Source of the DNA: UBA6115 sp050953005
GTDB lineage: Bacteria > Bacillota > Clostridia > Christensenellales > Aristaeellaceae
Reading direction: 5' to 3'
Assembly (NCBI GenBank): GCA_050953005.1
Contig: JBMNLV010000003.1
Coordinates: 200,363-264,362 of the forward strand
DNA length: 64,000 nucleotides
Shown here: piece by piece, positions 25,857-34,963 of the stretch
How the letters are laid out: every line of letters starts with the position of its first letter
Position numbering within the stretch: the first letter of the stretch is position 1
Notes under the pieces: generated by a model
The model's input: only the letters and a program-made list of their open reading frames with translations
The model's database searches: none
What the model was told of the DNA's origin: nothing
Program-made: the position numbers and the translations under genes

Positions 25857-28358
25857 ATGCCCGTTGAGGTAGCCGGCAACGCAGGGTTTTGCATGGGAGT
25901 CAAACGCGCAGTCAGCACAGCGCTGACAATTGCCCGGCAGGCCAGGGTACAGGGTATACAAACATTTACCCTGGGCGAGCTTATCCACAATCCCGTGGTT
26001 ATTGCCGCTTTGGAGAAGGAAGGCATCAAGCCGGTGCGGTCGCCCGAGGATGCGCATGGCGCCATATTGATTATCAGAAGCCATGGCACGGATCCTCACA
26101 CTTTGATGAGATGTCATCAAAGTGCAAGCAAGGTGGTCGATTGTACCTGTCCCTTCGTCCAGCACGTTCACCGTCTGGTTGAAGCGCACAGCAGTGACGG
26201 AAGTCCGGTCATTATCCTTGGTGATAAGAATCACCCTGAGATCGTTGGCATTATCGGATGGTGTTCCGGTTCCAGTTATGTCATCTCTGATGCCTGGCAA
26301 ATAGATCATTTGCCAAAGGACATGAAAGGGGCGTTGCTGGTCAGCCAGACGACATTTTCCCCGGCTCAGTTTTCCGCTATGTTGCCGCTTTTATTGTCGC
26401 GCTACCCGGGCTTGCGGTACAAGAACACCATCTGCAAGGCTACTGAAACCCGGCAGGCAGAAGCGGAGGCGCTGGCCAAGCGCTCTGAAATGATGGTTGT
26501 GGTAGGCGGAAAGCATAGTGCGAACACGCGCAAGCTGGCGCAGACCTGCCGCACATTGTGTCCGCGGACCTACCTGGTCGAAAGCGCACAAGAGCTAAGG
26601 GAGATTGTTTTTGACCCGGTTTATGAAAGAATTGGTATCACCGCTGGTGCGTCTACACCGGTGTGGTCACTTAAGGAGGTTGTTGACTTTATGAACGACA
26701 AGGAACTCAATGGTCAGGTTCAGAACCCTGAAGAAACCCCCCAGGTCCCGGAGGAGATCTTGGACACAGCAGTAGAGACCGTCCCGGAATCCCAGGAAGT
26801 CGAAACCGTTGTGGAGGAAGTCCCCACCACGCAAACCAATGAAGAAGCGCTTGCTGAAGATGCCCCGGCAAAAGAAGCAGTTGCGGAAGCCATACCGGAA
26901 GCCGCTCCGGCTGAGGAAACGGTAGCGGAAGCTGTACCGGAAGCCGCTCCGGCTGATGAAACGGTAGCGGAAGCTGTTCCGGAGGCCGCTCCGGCTGAGG
27001 AAATGGTAGCGGAAGCCGTACCGGAAGCCGCTCCGGCTGAGGAAACGGTAGTGGAAGCCGAATCGGAAGCTGTCCCGGCTAAAGAAACTCCTGCAACAGA
27101 GGCAGTCCAGGCACAGCCCAAGGCAGAGCCCAGCTTCATGGATGCTGTCGCAGCCAGCATGGCCCGCATCCGTACCGGCCAAACCATCACCGGTAAGGTT
27201 GTTCAGATAACCGATGACGAAGTATGTGTCAACATCGGCTATAAATCCGACGGCCTCCTCAAGCGCGATGAAATGGTCGACAAGGACGTGGAGCTCGGGG
27301 ATGAGATTGAGGTCGAGGTTGTCAAGGTCAACGACGGTGAAGGCAATGTCATCCTCTCTCAGCGCAACATCGTCAACCGCAAGGTGTGGGCGGAGCTGAT
27401 GGAAAAGTACCACAATAGCGAGCTTGTTATTGGCATTGGCAGGGAAGCTGTCAAAGGCGGCCTGCTCGCCAGCGTTCATGGCGTCCGTGCTTTTATCCCT
27501 GCTTCCCACTTGGCTCAGCGCTATGTGGATAAGATTTCTCAGTTTGTTGGTCAGGAATTGAAGCTGAAAATCATTGAGGTGGACGAGACCAAGAAGCGCC
27601 TTGTTGCCAGCCGTAAGGAAGCATTGGCACAGGAAAGCGCAGCCATCCGCGAGGCGGTTTGGAGCCAGTTGGAGGAAGGCGCCGTTGTCAAGGGTATCGT
27701 GCGCCGCTTTACCAATTTTGGCGCTTTCGTGGATTTGGGCGGCGTTGACGGCTTGATTCACGTGTCAGACCTGAGTTGGAACCGCTCTGTTGTTCCCAGT
27801 GAAGTGCTCACTGCCAATCAAGAGATCGAGGTTAAAATTCTCTCCCTGGATCGTGAACGCGATCGCATCTCCCTGGGCTACAAGCAACTGCAGCCACGCC
27901 CTTGGGATAACGTAGAGGAAAAATATCCGGTCGGCTCGATACTGACCCGCAAAATCGTGCGTGTGCGCCCCTTTGGCGCCTTTATCGAACTGGAGCCCGG
28001 CGTGGACGGATTGGTTCATATCTCTCAGATTTCTCATACACGCGTCGAAAAAATCGAGGACGCTGTACACCCTGGACAGGAAGTCAATGTGAAGGTGCTG
28101 TCAGTTGATCCGGTAGCCAAGCGTATCAGCCTGTCCATTCGGGAAACCCTGGAAGTCCCCTATTTTGGCGGCGCGCAGCAGCAGTATGATAACAAACAGG
28201 CACAAAGCAACCAGGATAGCCTTGATCAGGCTCCCCAGTATGAACCCCCTGCCCCCGCTGAAACCGATCGCCCGGAAACCGCGGTAGAACTGGCCATGCG
28301 CAAAGCACGTGAGGAGTTGGAAGCCCAGGAACAAAACAACAAACCAGAGGCTGAGTAA
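25857..28358 (+). CDS. ispH-rpsA: IspH/ribosomal protein S1 fusion
   Basis: An 833-aa fusion. Residues 1-280 are 4-hydroxy-3-methylbut-2-enyl diphosphate reductase, the last MEP-pathway enzyme. The three [4Fe-4S] cysteines are in GFCMGVKRAV, VDCTCPFV and TICKATETRQ, with substrate residues in GELIHNP, RSHG and GASTP. Residues ~283-420 are an acidic Ala/Glu/Pro linker. Residues ~430-770 hold four S1 domains, e.g. GIVRRFTNFGAFVDLGGVDGL. S1 RNA-binding supports mRNA handling on the 30S subunit. This fusion is known in Clostridia and some relatives. The ribosome site is weak (GGGGGT, distant). A strong terminator follows. Confidence 0.95.
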   Translation: MPVEVAGNAGFCMGVKRAVSTALTIARQARVQGIQTFTLGELIHNPVVIAALEKEGIKPVRSPEDAHGAILIIRSHGTDPHTLMRCHQSASKVVDCTCPFVQHVHRLVEAHSSDGSPVIILGDKNHPEIVGIIGWCSGSSYVISDAWQIDHLPKDMKGALLVSQTTFSPAQFSAMLPLLLSRYPGLRYKNTICKATETRQAEAEALAKRSEMMVVVGGKHSANTRKLAQTCRTLCPRTYLVESAQELREIVFDPVYERIGITAGASTPVWSLKEVVDFMNDKELNGQVQNPEETPQVPEEILDTAVETVPESQEVETVVEEVPTTQTNEEALAEDAPAKEAVAEAIPEAAPAEETVAEAVPEAAPADETVAEAVPEAAPAEEMVAEAVPEAAPAEETVVEAESEAVPAKETPATEAVQAQPKAEPSFMDAVAASMARIRTGQTITGKVVQITDDEVCVNIGYKSDGLLKRDEMVDKDVELGDEIEVEVVKVNDGEGNVILSQRNIVNRKVWAELMEKYHNSELVIGIGREAVKGGLLASVHGVRAFIPASHLAQRYVDKISQFVGQELKLKIIEVDETKKRLVASRKEALAQESAAIREAVWSQLEEGAVVKGIVRRFTNFGAFVDLGGVDGLIHVSDLSWNRSVVPSEVLTANQEIEVKILSLDRERDRISLGYKQLQPRPWDNVEEKYPVGSILTRKIVRVRPFGAFIELEPGVDGLVHISQISHTRVEKIEDAVHPGQEVNVKVLSVDPVAKRISLSIRETLEVPYFGGAQQQYDNKQAQSNQDSLDQAPQYEPPAPAETDRPETAVELAMRKAREELEAQEQNNKPEAE
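26880..27090. repeat. 42-bp tandem repeat in the IspH-S1 linker
   Basis: Five successive 14-residue units, about AEAVPEAAPAEETV, with the last one degenerate. They are in frame and make the acidic, proline-rich spacer between the IspH and S1 parts. Confidence 0.85.
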
Positions 28359-28374
28359 GTATCCTTTTCAATTG

Positions 28375-28412
28375 ACACAGGGAGCCAGACGGCTTCCTGT
28401 GTTTTTTATTTT
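28375..28412 (+). terminator. Intrinsic terminator of ispH-rpsA
   Basis: The arms ACACAGGGAGCC (28375-28386) and GGCTTCCTGTGT (28391-28402) form a 12-bp stem with one G-U pair and an AGAC loop, followed by a run of T residues (TTTTTATTTTTT region). It lies 17 bp past the stop codon. Confidence 0.92.
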
Positions 28413-28460
28413 TTACTGAGGTAAAGCTTTATCGCACCCAAAGCGGCGAGGTGTTTTGTT

Positions 28461-28570
28461 GTCCCGCAAAGAAGGAAACCGATGGCATAGCCTTAGCTTC
28501 GTTGAGGTTGACTGACACAGCAGGGCGATCAAAGACCGGCGGCGCGACGATGCAATATAAAGATTGAAAT
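28461..28570. repeat. Dispersed ~105-bp intergenic repeat, copy A
   Basis: This segment closely matches 51914-52017 in the same orientation. The best block is GTTGACTGACACAGCAGGGC followed by GATCAAAGACC; GAAGGAAACCGA (28471-28482) and GATGCAAT are also shared. It lies between two convergent operons and outside both terminators. No gene is visible in it. Confidence 0.85.
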
Positions 28571-28599
28571 AGCGTGAAAATGCGTTTTCATCCCTATTT
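28567..28599. repeat. Interrupted inverted repeat next to repeat copy A
   Basis: Nested arms AAATAG (28567-28572) with CTATTT (28594-28599), and TGAAAA (28575-28580) with TTTTCA (28585-28590), around a TGCG loop. There is no T-tract. It directly abuts the dispersed repeat and has no counterpart at the second copy. Confidence 0.6.
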
Positions 28600-28630
28600 G
28601 TGTCGCTCTATGTGACCTGAATTAGTATAA

Positions 28631-28660
28631 AAAGCCACCGGCTATGAAACCGGTGGTTTT
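28631..28660 (-). terminator. Bidirectional terminator after rplA
   Basis: The stem AAAGCCACCGG / CCGGTGGTTTT (28631-28641 and 28650-28660, one G-U pair) surrounds an 8-base loop. T-runs lie on both sides, so it can stop transcription from either strand. It lies 17 bp beyond the rplA stop. Confidence 0.9.
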
Positions 28661-28676
28661 GACAGAAAATTCGTCC

Positions 28677-29366
28677 TTAAAACTTCAGGGTGTTTAACCG
28701 GATGGAGGGACCCATGGTAGCGCTCAGGTAAAGTGAACGCAGATAGACACCCTTGGCTGTGCTGGGCTTGGCTTTAACAACAGCATCCATCAGCACATTG
28801 AGGTTTTCAAGGAGCTGCTCATCGGTAAAGGAAACCTTGCCAATCGGGCAGTGCGCGATGGCGGTCTTGTCGATGCGATACTCAACCTTACCGCCCTTGA
28901 TGTCAGCGATCGCCTTGGCCACGTCATTGGTGACCGTGCCGGACTTGGGGTTGGGCATCAGGCCCTTGGGGCCCAGGATGCGGCCGATTTTGCCGACAAC
29001 GCCCATCATATCAGGAGTTGCGACGCAAACATCAAAATCAAACCAGTTTTCAGTGCGGATCTTCTCAACCAGCTCGGCTTCGCCAACATGGTCGGCGCCG
29101 GCCTGGCGGGCTTCCTCTGCCTTTTCGCCTTTGGCAAACACCAACACGCGTACCACGCGGCCGGTGCCATGGGGAAGCACCACCGCGCCGCGCACCTGCT
29201 GGTCCGCGTGGCGGGGATCTACGCCCAGACGAATGGACAGCTCAACAGTCTCATCGAATTTCGCTTTGCCGGTCTGTTTGACAAGGCTGACGGCATCAGC
29301 CGGATCATACAGCTTGCTTTCATCAATGAGCTTTTTGGACTCAAGATACTTCTTGCCGTGTTTCAT
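28677..29366 (-). CDS. rplA: 50S ribosomal protein L1
   Basis: A 229-aa L1 protein that binds 23S rRNA at the L1 stalk and in many bacteria represses its own operon. The N-terminus MKHGKKYLESKKLIDES, the signature GRILGPKGLMPNPKSGTVT and KGVYLRSLYLSATMGPSI are diagnostic. It is the last gene of the cluster; a terminator follows immediately, so rplJ-rplL is not downstream as it usually is. Confidence 0.98.
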   Translation of the reverse strand: MKHGKKYLESKKLIDESKLYDPADAVSLVKQTGKAKFDETVELSIRLGVDPRHADQQVRGAVVLPHGTGRVVRVLVFAKGEKAEEARQAGADHVGEAELVEKIRTENWFDFDVCVATPDMMGVVGKIGRILGPKGLMPNPKSGTVTNDVAKAIADIKGGKVEYRIDKTAIAHCPIGKVSFTDEQLLENLNVLMDAVVKAKPSTAKGVYLRSLYLSATMGPSIRLNTLKF

Positions 29367-29419
29367 GTATTATTCCTCCCTGTGGTAATAGCGGCGCTTT
29401 GTCCTCCCACACGCTCCCT

Positions 29420-29845
29420 TTATTCCTCGACAGTCACGCCCATGCTGCGGGCAGTGCCTTTGACCATACTCATCGCCGCCTCAATGCTGCCGGCGTTCAA
29501 ATCGACCATCTTGGTGGTCGCGATCTCACGAACCTGGTCCCTGGTAAGCTGTGCAACCTTGGTCTTGTTGGGTTTATCACTGCCGCTTTCGATATTGAGC
29601 GCCTTCTTGATCAACACAGGCACCGGCGGCGTCTTGGTGATAAAGGTAAAGGAGCGGTCCGAATAGACCGTGATGACAACGGGGATAATGTACCCCGCCT
29701 GCTTTGCGGTGCGCTCGTTAAACTCCTTGCAGAAACCGGGGATGTTCACGCCATGCTGACCAAGCGCCGGACCGATCGGGGGCGCGGGGGTCGCCTTGGC
29801 GGCGTTGACTTGCAGTTTGATAACTGCTGCGACTTTCTTTGCCAT
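29420..29845 (-). CDS. rplK: 50S ribosomal protein L11
   Basis: A 141-aa L11, part of the GTPase-associated centre. It carries AKATPAPPIGPALGQHGVNIPGFCKEFNERT (read from about residue 15), PVPVLIKKALNIESGS and the C-terminal SIEAAMSMVKGTARSMGV. An AGGAGGAG ribosome site precedes the ATG. Confidence 0.98.
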   Translation of the reverse strand: MAKKVAAVIKLQVNAAKATPAPPIGPALGQHGVNIPGFCKEFNERTAKQAGYIIPVVITVYSDRSFTFITKTPPVPVLIKKALNIESGSDKPNKTKVAQLTRDQVREIATTKMVDLNAGSIEAAMSMVKGTARSMGVTVEE

Positions 29846-29918
29846 GTTTGTGGCTCCTCCTCAATAATGTGGTTATGGCGGCGCTATGCGCCTCCCACTG
29901 GAAACATACGGTTTGGAC

Positions 29919-30470
29919 TCAGGTGACCTTCTCGGCCTGATCCAAGTCAATCTCCACTTGCATCTCGCGGCCCAGGAACATCTTGACCTTGACCTGAAGC
30001 TTGCCACGGGCTACGTCCACCGCCTCAACAGTTCCGGTAAAGTTCTCCAATGGGCCGGACAGGATGCGGATTTCCTCACCGACAACCAGCTTGGTGGCTT
30101 CCGCCTGGGGCTGGCTGTTCATCATGATGTCAAACTCAGCGTCTGTCAGCGGAACCGGTTTGCTCTCCGGACCTACAAAGCCCGTAACGCCCCGCGTGTT
30201 GCGAACGACATACCAGGACTCTGATGTGATGATCATCTTGACAAGCACATAGCCGGGAAAGGTTTTGTGCTGGGTAATGACGCGCTTGCCATTTTTTATC
30301 TCGGCAACTTCTTCAATAGGTACCTGGACCTCCTGGATCAGGTGCTGCATACGGTTGTTTTCAGCGGCCTTTTCCAGGTTATCCTTGACCTTGTTTTCGT
30401 AGCCGGAATAGGTATGTACCACATACCAGGCAGCTTTCTTGCTGTTTTGGTTTAAATCCTGTTCTGACAT
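29919..30470 (-). CDS. nusG: Transcription antitermination protein NusG
   Basis: A 183-aa NusG that binds RNA polymerase and the pause-site DNA strand. The NGN domain begins with AAWYVVHTYSGYENKVKDNL and contains KTFPGYVLVKM and NTRGVTGFVG. The C-terminal KOW region has GEEIRILSGPLENFTGTVE. The ATG at 30470 is chosen because it follows the secE stop by 11 bp with AGGTG upstream; the frame extends to 30494 but would overlap secE. Confidence 0.97.
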   Translation of the reverse strand: MSEQDLNQNSKKAAWYVVHTYSGYENKVKDNLEKAAENNRMQHLIQEVQVPIEEVAEIKNGKRVITQHKTFPGYVLVKMIITSESWYVVRNTRGVTGFVGPESKPVPLTDAEFDIMMNSQPQAEATKLVVGEEIRILSGPLENFTGTVEAVDVARGKLQVKVKMFLGREMQVEIDLDQAEKVT

Positions 30471-30481
30471 TGCTGCACCTA

Positions 30482-30760
30482 TCAGCCTGCCCACCCGGAC
30501 AGCAGCTTGATAACCTCGGTGGAACCCATGTCAAGCAGACCGATTACTACACCCATGAATACCATAAAGGCCAGCACAAGCAAGGTTGAGTTAATCAGGT
30601 TCTCACGGGTGGGCCATGTCACCTTGCGAAGCTCACGCCAGGTGTTCTTGAAGGGCTTAACGCTATTGGCAGGCAAATTCTTAAAAAAGTTAAGAATCTT
30701 GCCAATCACGCTGTTATTTTCCTTCTTGGCCGGAACACGTTTGGACTTGCCTTCTGACAT
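30482..30760 (-). CDS. secE: Preprotein translocase subunit SecE
   Basis: A 92-aa SecE with a basic N-terminus, the amphipathic helix FKNTWRELRKVTWPTRENLIN and one transmembrane helix (STLLVLAFMVFMGVVIGLLDMG). It clamps SecY in the Sec translocon. The KVTWPT motif makes the call secure in spite of the short length. Confidence 0.96.
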   Translation of the reverse strand: MSEGKSKRVPAKKENNSVIGKILNFFKNLPANSVKPFKNTWRELRKVTWPTRENLINSTLLVLAFMVFMGVVIGLLDMGSTEVIKLLSGWAG

Positions 30761-30765
30761 CTTTC

Positions 30766-30930
30766 TTACCTCGTCTCACGATGAGCCGTATGCTTCTTGC
30801 AAAAGCGGCAATACTTGCTCAGCTCAATCCTCTCGGGGTTGTTTTTCTTGTTCTTGATGGTGTTGTAGTTGCGCTGCTTGCAATCAGTGCAAGCCAAAAC
30901 GATGTTGGTGCGCGCTTCCTTCACTGCCAT
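30766..30930 (-). CDS. rpmG: 50S ribosomal protein L33, zinc-binding form
   Basis: A 54-aa protein beginning MAVKEARTNIVLACTDCKQR and containing YCRFCKKH. The two CxxC pairs make it the zinc-containing C+ form of L33. It lies between tuf and secE, its common position. A zinc-free paralogue, which some Firmicutes use in zinc limitation, is not in this window. Confidence 0.96.
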   Translation of the reverse strand: MAVKEARTNIVLACTDCKQRNYNTIKNKKNNPERIELSKYCRFCKKHTAHRETR

Positions 30931-30963
30931 GTTTTACACCTCTTTCTGTCAGGACGCAGGGTA

Positions 30964-32181
30964 TCAATTTTCGATGACGCGGGCGACGGCGCCGGAGCCA
31001 ACAGTGTGGCCACCCTCGCGGATGGCGAAACGCAGACCCTGCTCAATCGCGATGGGCGTGATCAGCGTGACTTCCATCTGCACGTTGTCACCGGGCATTA
31101 CCATCTCAACGCCTTCAGGCATCTTGATGGAGCCGGTCACGTCCGTGGTACGGAAGTAAAACTGCGGGCGGTAGCCGTTGAAGAAGGGGGTGTGGCGGCC
31201 GCCTTCCTCCTTGGTCAGTACGTACACTTCGCTGAAAAAGTGCGTATGCGGCTTGATCGAACCAGGCTTGGCCAGCACCTGGCCACGCTCGATTTCCGTA
31301 CGCTGGACGCCGCGAAGCAGCGCGCCGATGTTGTCACCCGCCTGGCCCTTGTCAAGCATCTTGTGGAACATCTCAACTCCGGTCACTACGACAGAGCGCG
31401 GCTTCTCCATCAGGCCTACAATCTCCACAGTGTCGGATACCTTGACCTCGCCGCGCTCAACACGGCCGGTCGCTACAGTGCCGCGCCCGGTGATCGAGAA
31501 GACATCCTCTACCGGCATCAGGAAGGGGCGGTCCACAGCGCGGGCAGGCGTGGGAATATAGTTGTCCACTGTATCCATCAGTTCATAAATGCACTTGCAC
31601 TCAGGCGCGTTTTGCGGATCAGAACCGTCCTTTTGCATATATTCCAGCGCCTTGAGCGCGCTGCCCTTGGTGATCGGAATCTCATCACCGGGAAAATCAT
31701 AGCTGTTGAGAAGATCGCGAACTTCCATCTCTACCAGCTCAAGCAGCTCCTCGTCGTCCATCAGGTCGATCTTGTTCATGAAAACTACCATCGACGGCAC
31801 GCCGACCTGGCGGGCCAGCAGGATGTGCTCTCGCGTCTGGGGCATCGGGCCGTCAGGCGCCGACACCAGGAGGATCGCTCCGTCCATTTGCGCCGCACCG
31901 GTGATCATGTTCTTGACATAGTCGGCATGGCCGGGGCAGTCCACGTGCGCGTAATGTCGATTTTCTGTCTCATACTCCACGTGTGAGGTATTGATCGTGA
32001 TTCCGCGGGCCTTCTCTTCAGGAGCCTTGTCGATCTGATCGTAGGCCATCGCCTGTGCATGCCCCGCCTTGGCAAGTACCATCGTAATTGCCGCGGTCAG
32101 CGTTGTCTTGCCGTGGTCAACATGGCCTATCGTGCCGATGTTCACGTGCGGCTTGGTGCGCTCAAATTTCTGTTTTGCCAT
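30964..32181 (-). CDS. tuf: Elongation factor Tu
   Basis: A 405-aa EF-Tu that delivers aminoacyl-tRNA to the ribosome. It shows the P-loop GHVDHGKTT, the switch I sequence KARGITINTSHVEYET, DCPGHADYVKNMITGAAQMDGAI and NKIDLMDD. Domains II and III are complete, ending with GGHTVGSGAVARVIEN. It is a little longer than usual because of an insert with a CKC triplet (DPQNAPECKC, about residue 185). It follows fusA closely. Confidence 0.98.
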   Translation of the reverse strand: MAKQKFERTKPHVNIGTIGHVDHGKTTLTAAITMVLAKAGHAQAMAYDQIDKAPEEKARGITINTSHVEYETENRHYAHVDCPGHADYVKNMITGAAQMDGAILLVSAPDGPMPQTREHILLARQVGVPSMVVFMNKIDLMDDEELLELVEMEVRDLLNSYDFPGDEIPITKGSALKALEYMQKDGSDPQNAPECKCIYELMDTVDNYIPTPARAVDRPFLMPVEDVFSITGRGTVATGRVERGEVKVSDTVEIVGLMEKPRSVVVTGVEMFHKMLDKGQAGDNIGALLRGVQRTEIERGQVLAKPGSIKPHTHFFSEVYVLTKEEGGRHTPFFNGYRPQFYFRTTDVTGSIKMPEGVEMVMPGDNVQMEVTLITPIAIEQGLRFAIREGGHTVGSGAVARVIEN

Positions 32182-32219
32182 GGTTTCCTCCTTAAGGGTT
32201 TCTTCTTGTTTTCATTTTA

Positions 32220-34289
32220 TCAGTAGTGTCCCAGGATCTTCTCCGCAATGCTGTGCGGCACTTCCTCATAATGATCAAAGGACATCGTGAATATGCCGCG
32301 TCCCTGCGTCTTGCTGCGCAGATCAGTGGCGTATCCGAACATCTCGCTGAGCGGTACAAAAGAATGAATGATCTCATCCCCCATACGCGCCTCGTAAGTC
32401 TCAATACGTCCGCGCCTGGCGCTTAAATCACCGATCACGTCGCCCATGTACTGATCAGGCACGATGACCTCCACCTTCATAACGGGTTCCATCAGGCAGC
32501 TGTCAGCCATGCGCATGGCATTCTTAAAAGCCAGGGAGCCGGCGATTTTGAAAGCGATTTCCGAAGAGTCGACTTCATGATAGGAACCATCCAGCAAGGT
32601 GGCCTTGAAGTCCACAACCTCATAACCACCCAGGATACCTGACATGGCTGCCTCGCGGATGCCTGCATCAATGGGCGCGATGAACTCGCGCGGGATGACA
32701 CCGCCGACAATCTTGCTTTCAAAAGAGTAACCTTCGCCCGGCTGAGTGGGGCTAATCTCTATTACGCAATGACCGTATTGGCCGTGACCGCCGGACTGAC
32801 GCACATGACGGCCCTCGCCGCGCGCTGTCTTTCGGATGGTCTCGCGGTAAGCAACCTGAGGCTTGCCGATATTGGCCTCCACCCGGAACTCCCGCATCAT
32901 ACGATCCACAATGATTTCCAGGTGTAATTCACCCATGCCGGCAATGATGGTCTGACCGGTTTCATGGTCGGTGTAGGTCTTGAAGGTGGGATCCTCCTCG
33001 GCGAGGCGCGTAAGCGCATAGCTCAGCTTTTCTTGCCCTGCTTTGGTCTTGGGCTCGATGGCCACACGGATCACCGGGTCAGGAAACTCGAGAGACTCAA
33101 GGATAATGGGCGCCTTGTCATCACACAGGGTATCGCCGGTGGTGGTCTCCTTGAGGCCAACTGCGGCGGCGATATCTCCTGCAAACACGCTTTCGATATC
33201 CTCGCGGTGATTGGAGTGCATGCGAAGGATGCGGCTGAAGCGCTCGCGCTTGCCCTTGGTTGAGTTGTAAATATAGGAATTGGCGGACACCTGCCCCGAG
33301 TAAACGCGAAAGAAAGCCAGCTTGCCCACAAAGGGATCCACAGCAATCTTAAACGCCAGGGCAGAGAAAGGCTCATCATCCCGGGGGTGGCGCTCCACCT
33401 GTTCGCCGTTCTTTGGGTTAATGCCCTGAATGGAAGGAATATCCAACGGGGAGGGCATAAAGTTGCACACAGCATCCAGCAGGGGCTGGACGCCCTTGTT
33501 GCGATAAGACGTACCGCAAAGCACCGGAGTGATCTCGCAGGCGATGGTGGTCTTGCGGATGGCGGAAATCAAATCCTCACTGGTGATTTCCTCGCCGTTG
33601 AAGAATTTTTCCATCAACCTTTCATCGGTGCCAACAACGGCATCAATCAGCTTCTCGCGGTATTCCTCAGCCTTGGGCAACAGATCATCGGGAATGTCCT
33701 CCTCACGGATATCCATGCCCTCATCATCGTAATAGACCTCGGCCTTCATACGGATAAGGTCGATGATACCGGTAAAAGTGTTTTCGCTGCCAATCGGCAA
33801 CTGAACAGGAACGGCATTGGCGTTGAGACGCTCATTGAGCATGTCGACAACCCGGTAAAAATCCGCACCATTGATATCCATTTTGTTCACATAGGCAAGC
33901 CGGGGCACATTGTATTTGTTCGCCTGACGCCAAACAGTCTCGCTTTGCGGTTCCACGCCGCCCTTGGCACAAAACACTGCCACAGCGCCGTCCAGCACAC
34001 GCAAAGAGCGTTCGACTTCTACAGTGAAGTCGACGTGGCCGGGCGTATCAATGATGTTGATACGGTAGCCTTTCCACACTGCTGTCGTCGCAGCAGAGGT
34101 AATGGTAATCCCGCGTTCTTTTTCCTGGTCCATCCAGTCCATGGTAGCACCGCCCTCATGGGTTTCTCCCATGCGGTGGACGCGGCCAGTATAAAACAGG
34201 ATGCGTTCGGTCGTCGTCGTCTTGCCCGCGTCTATGTGGGCCATGATGCCGATATTCCGAACCAGGTCCAGGGGGTGGTCTCTTAGCAT
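32220..34289 (-). CDS. fusA: Elongation factor G
   Basis: A 689-aa translocase GTPase. Motifs are IGIMAHIDAGKTTTTERILFYTG (from residue 13), GITITSAATT, NIIDTPGHVDFTVEVERSL and NKMDINGADF. All five domains are present through ATDLRSKTQGRGIFTMSFDHY near the C-terminus. It sits between rpsG and tuf in the standard str order. Confidence 0.98.
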   Translation of the reverse strand: MLRDHPLDLVRNIGIMAHIDAGKTTTTERILFYTGRVHRMGETHEGGATMDWMDQEKERGITITSAATTAVWKGYRINIIDTPGHVDFTVEVERSLRVLDGAVAVFCAKGGVEPQSETVWRQANKYNVPRLAYVNKMDINGADFYRVVDMLNERLNANAVPVQLPIGSENTFTGIIDLIRMKAEVYYDDEGMDIREEDIPDDLLPKAEEYREKLIDAVVGTDERLMEKFFNGEEITSEDLISAIRKTTIACEITPVLCGTSYRNKGVQPLLDAVCNFMPSPLDIPSIQGINPKNGEQVERHPRDDEPFSALAFKIAVDPFVGKLAFFRVYSGQVSANSYIYNSTKGKRERFSRILRMHSNHREDIESVFAGDIAAAVGLKETTTGDTLCDDKAPIILESLEFPDPVIRVAIEPKTKAGQEKLSYALTRLAEEDPTFKTYTDHETGQTIIAGMGELHLEIIVDRMMREFRVEANIGKPQVAYRETIRKTARGEGRHVRQSGGHGQYGHCVIEISPTQPGEGYSFESKIVGGVIPREFIAPIDAGIREAAMSGILGGYEVVDFKATLLDGSYHEVDSSEIAFKIAGSLAFKNAMRMADSCLMEPVMKVEVIVPDQYMGDVIGDLSARRGRIETYEARMGDEIIHSFVPLSEMFGYATDLRSKTQGRGIFTMSFDHYEEVPHSIAEKILGHY

Positions 34290-34328
34290 GTAAAACAGAA
34301 CTCCTTCACTGCAGCAAAACCAGATTGC

Positions 34329-34799
34329 TTACCAGCGGTAATGGGCAAATGCCTTGTTGGCTTCGGCCATGCGGTGCATCTCTTCCTTGCGTTTGACCGC
34401 GTTGCCGGCATTGCCGGCAGCATCCATGATCTCGCCAGCCAGGCGTTCAGCCATGGTCTTCTCGCCGCGTTTCCGGCTGAAATCTACCAGCCAGCGCAAC
34501 GCCAGGGTCTGGCGGCGCTCCGGCCGGATTTCCATGGGTACCTGATAGGTTGCGCCACCCACGCGGCGTGCCTTGACCTCAAGCTGGGGCAGAATGTTGT
34601 TCAGCGCATCCTGAAAAACATCGCCTGGCTCCCTACCGGTCTTCTCGCGGATCATGTTGAAAGCCGAATAGCACACATTCTGCGCAACACCACGCTTGCC
34701 ATCCAGCATAATTTGGTTAATTAATTTGGTAACGGTAACCGTCCCGTAGATGGGATCGGGCAGTACTTCTCGCTTGGGTATAAATCCACGACGGGGCAT
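34329..34799 (-). CDS. rpsG: 30S ribosomal protein S7
   Basis: A 156-aa S7 starting MPRRGFIPKREVLPDPIYG and containing RRVGGATYQVPMEIRPERR and the C-terminal KKEEMHRMAEANKAFAHYRW-like tail. S7 nucleates the 3' major domain of 16S rRNA. The ATG at 34799 follows GAGGAATACT; the frame remains open upstream to 34925, but that part has no S7 similarity and lies in the gap to rpsL. Confidence 0.98.
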   Translation of the reverse strand: MPRRGFIPKREVLPDPIYGTVTVTKLINQIMLDGKRGVAQNVCYSAFNMIREKTGREPGDVFQDALNNILPQLEVKARRVGGATYQVPMEIRPERRQTLALRWLVDFSRKRGEKTMAERLAGEIMDAAGNAGNAVKRKEEMHRMAEANKAFAHYRW

Positions 34800-34963
34800 A
34801 GTATTCCTCCTCAAATTAAACAGTGGTGAGCCGGAGGCTGGCGGCATTTCAGCACAATGCCATCCATCGCAATCGGCCCTGCCGGTTTCCCTGAAAGCAT
34901 GCCCCGCGGTTCCAAGACGGGACACGGTGAAGAAACCTCAGCGGCCTGACCGGCGTGGCTTAC

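Noticed and set aside
26667..27761. 364-codon minus-strand frame opposite ispH-rpsA
   Set aside because: Its repetitive Phe/Arg/Ser sequence mirrors the Ala/Glu/Pro linker repeat; no family resemblance.
30781..31986. 401-codon plus-strand frame opposite tuf and rpmG
   Set aside because: It is a shadow of highly biased codons in tuf; it covers rpmG, which is a certain gene.
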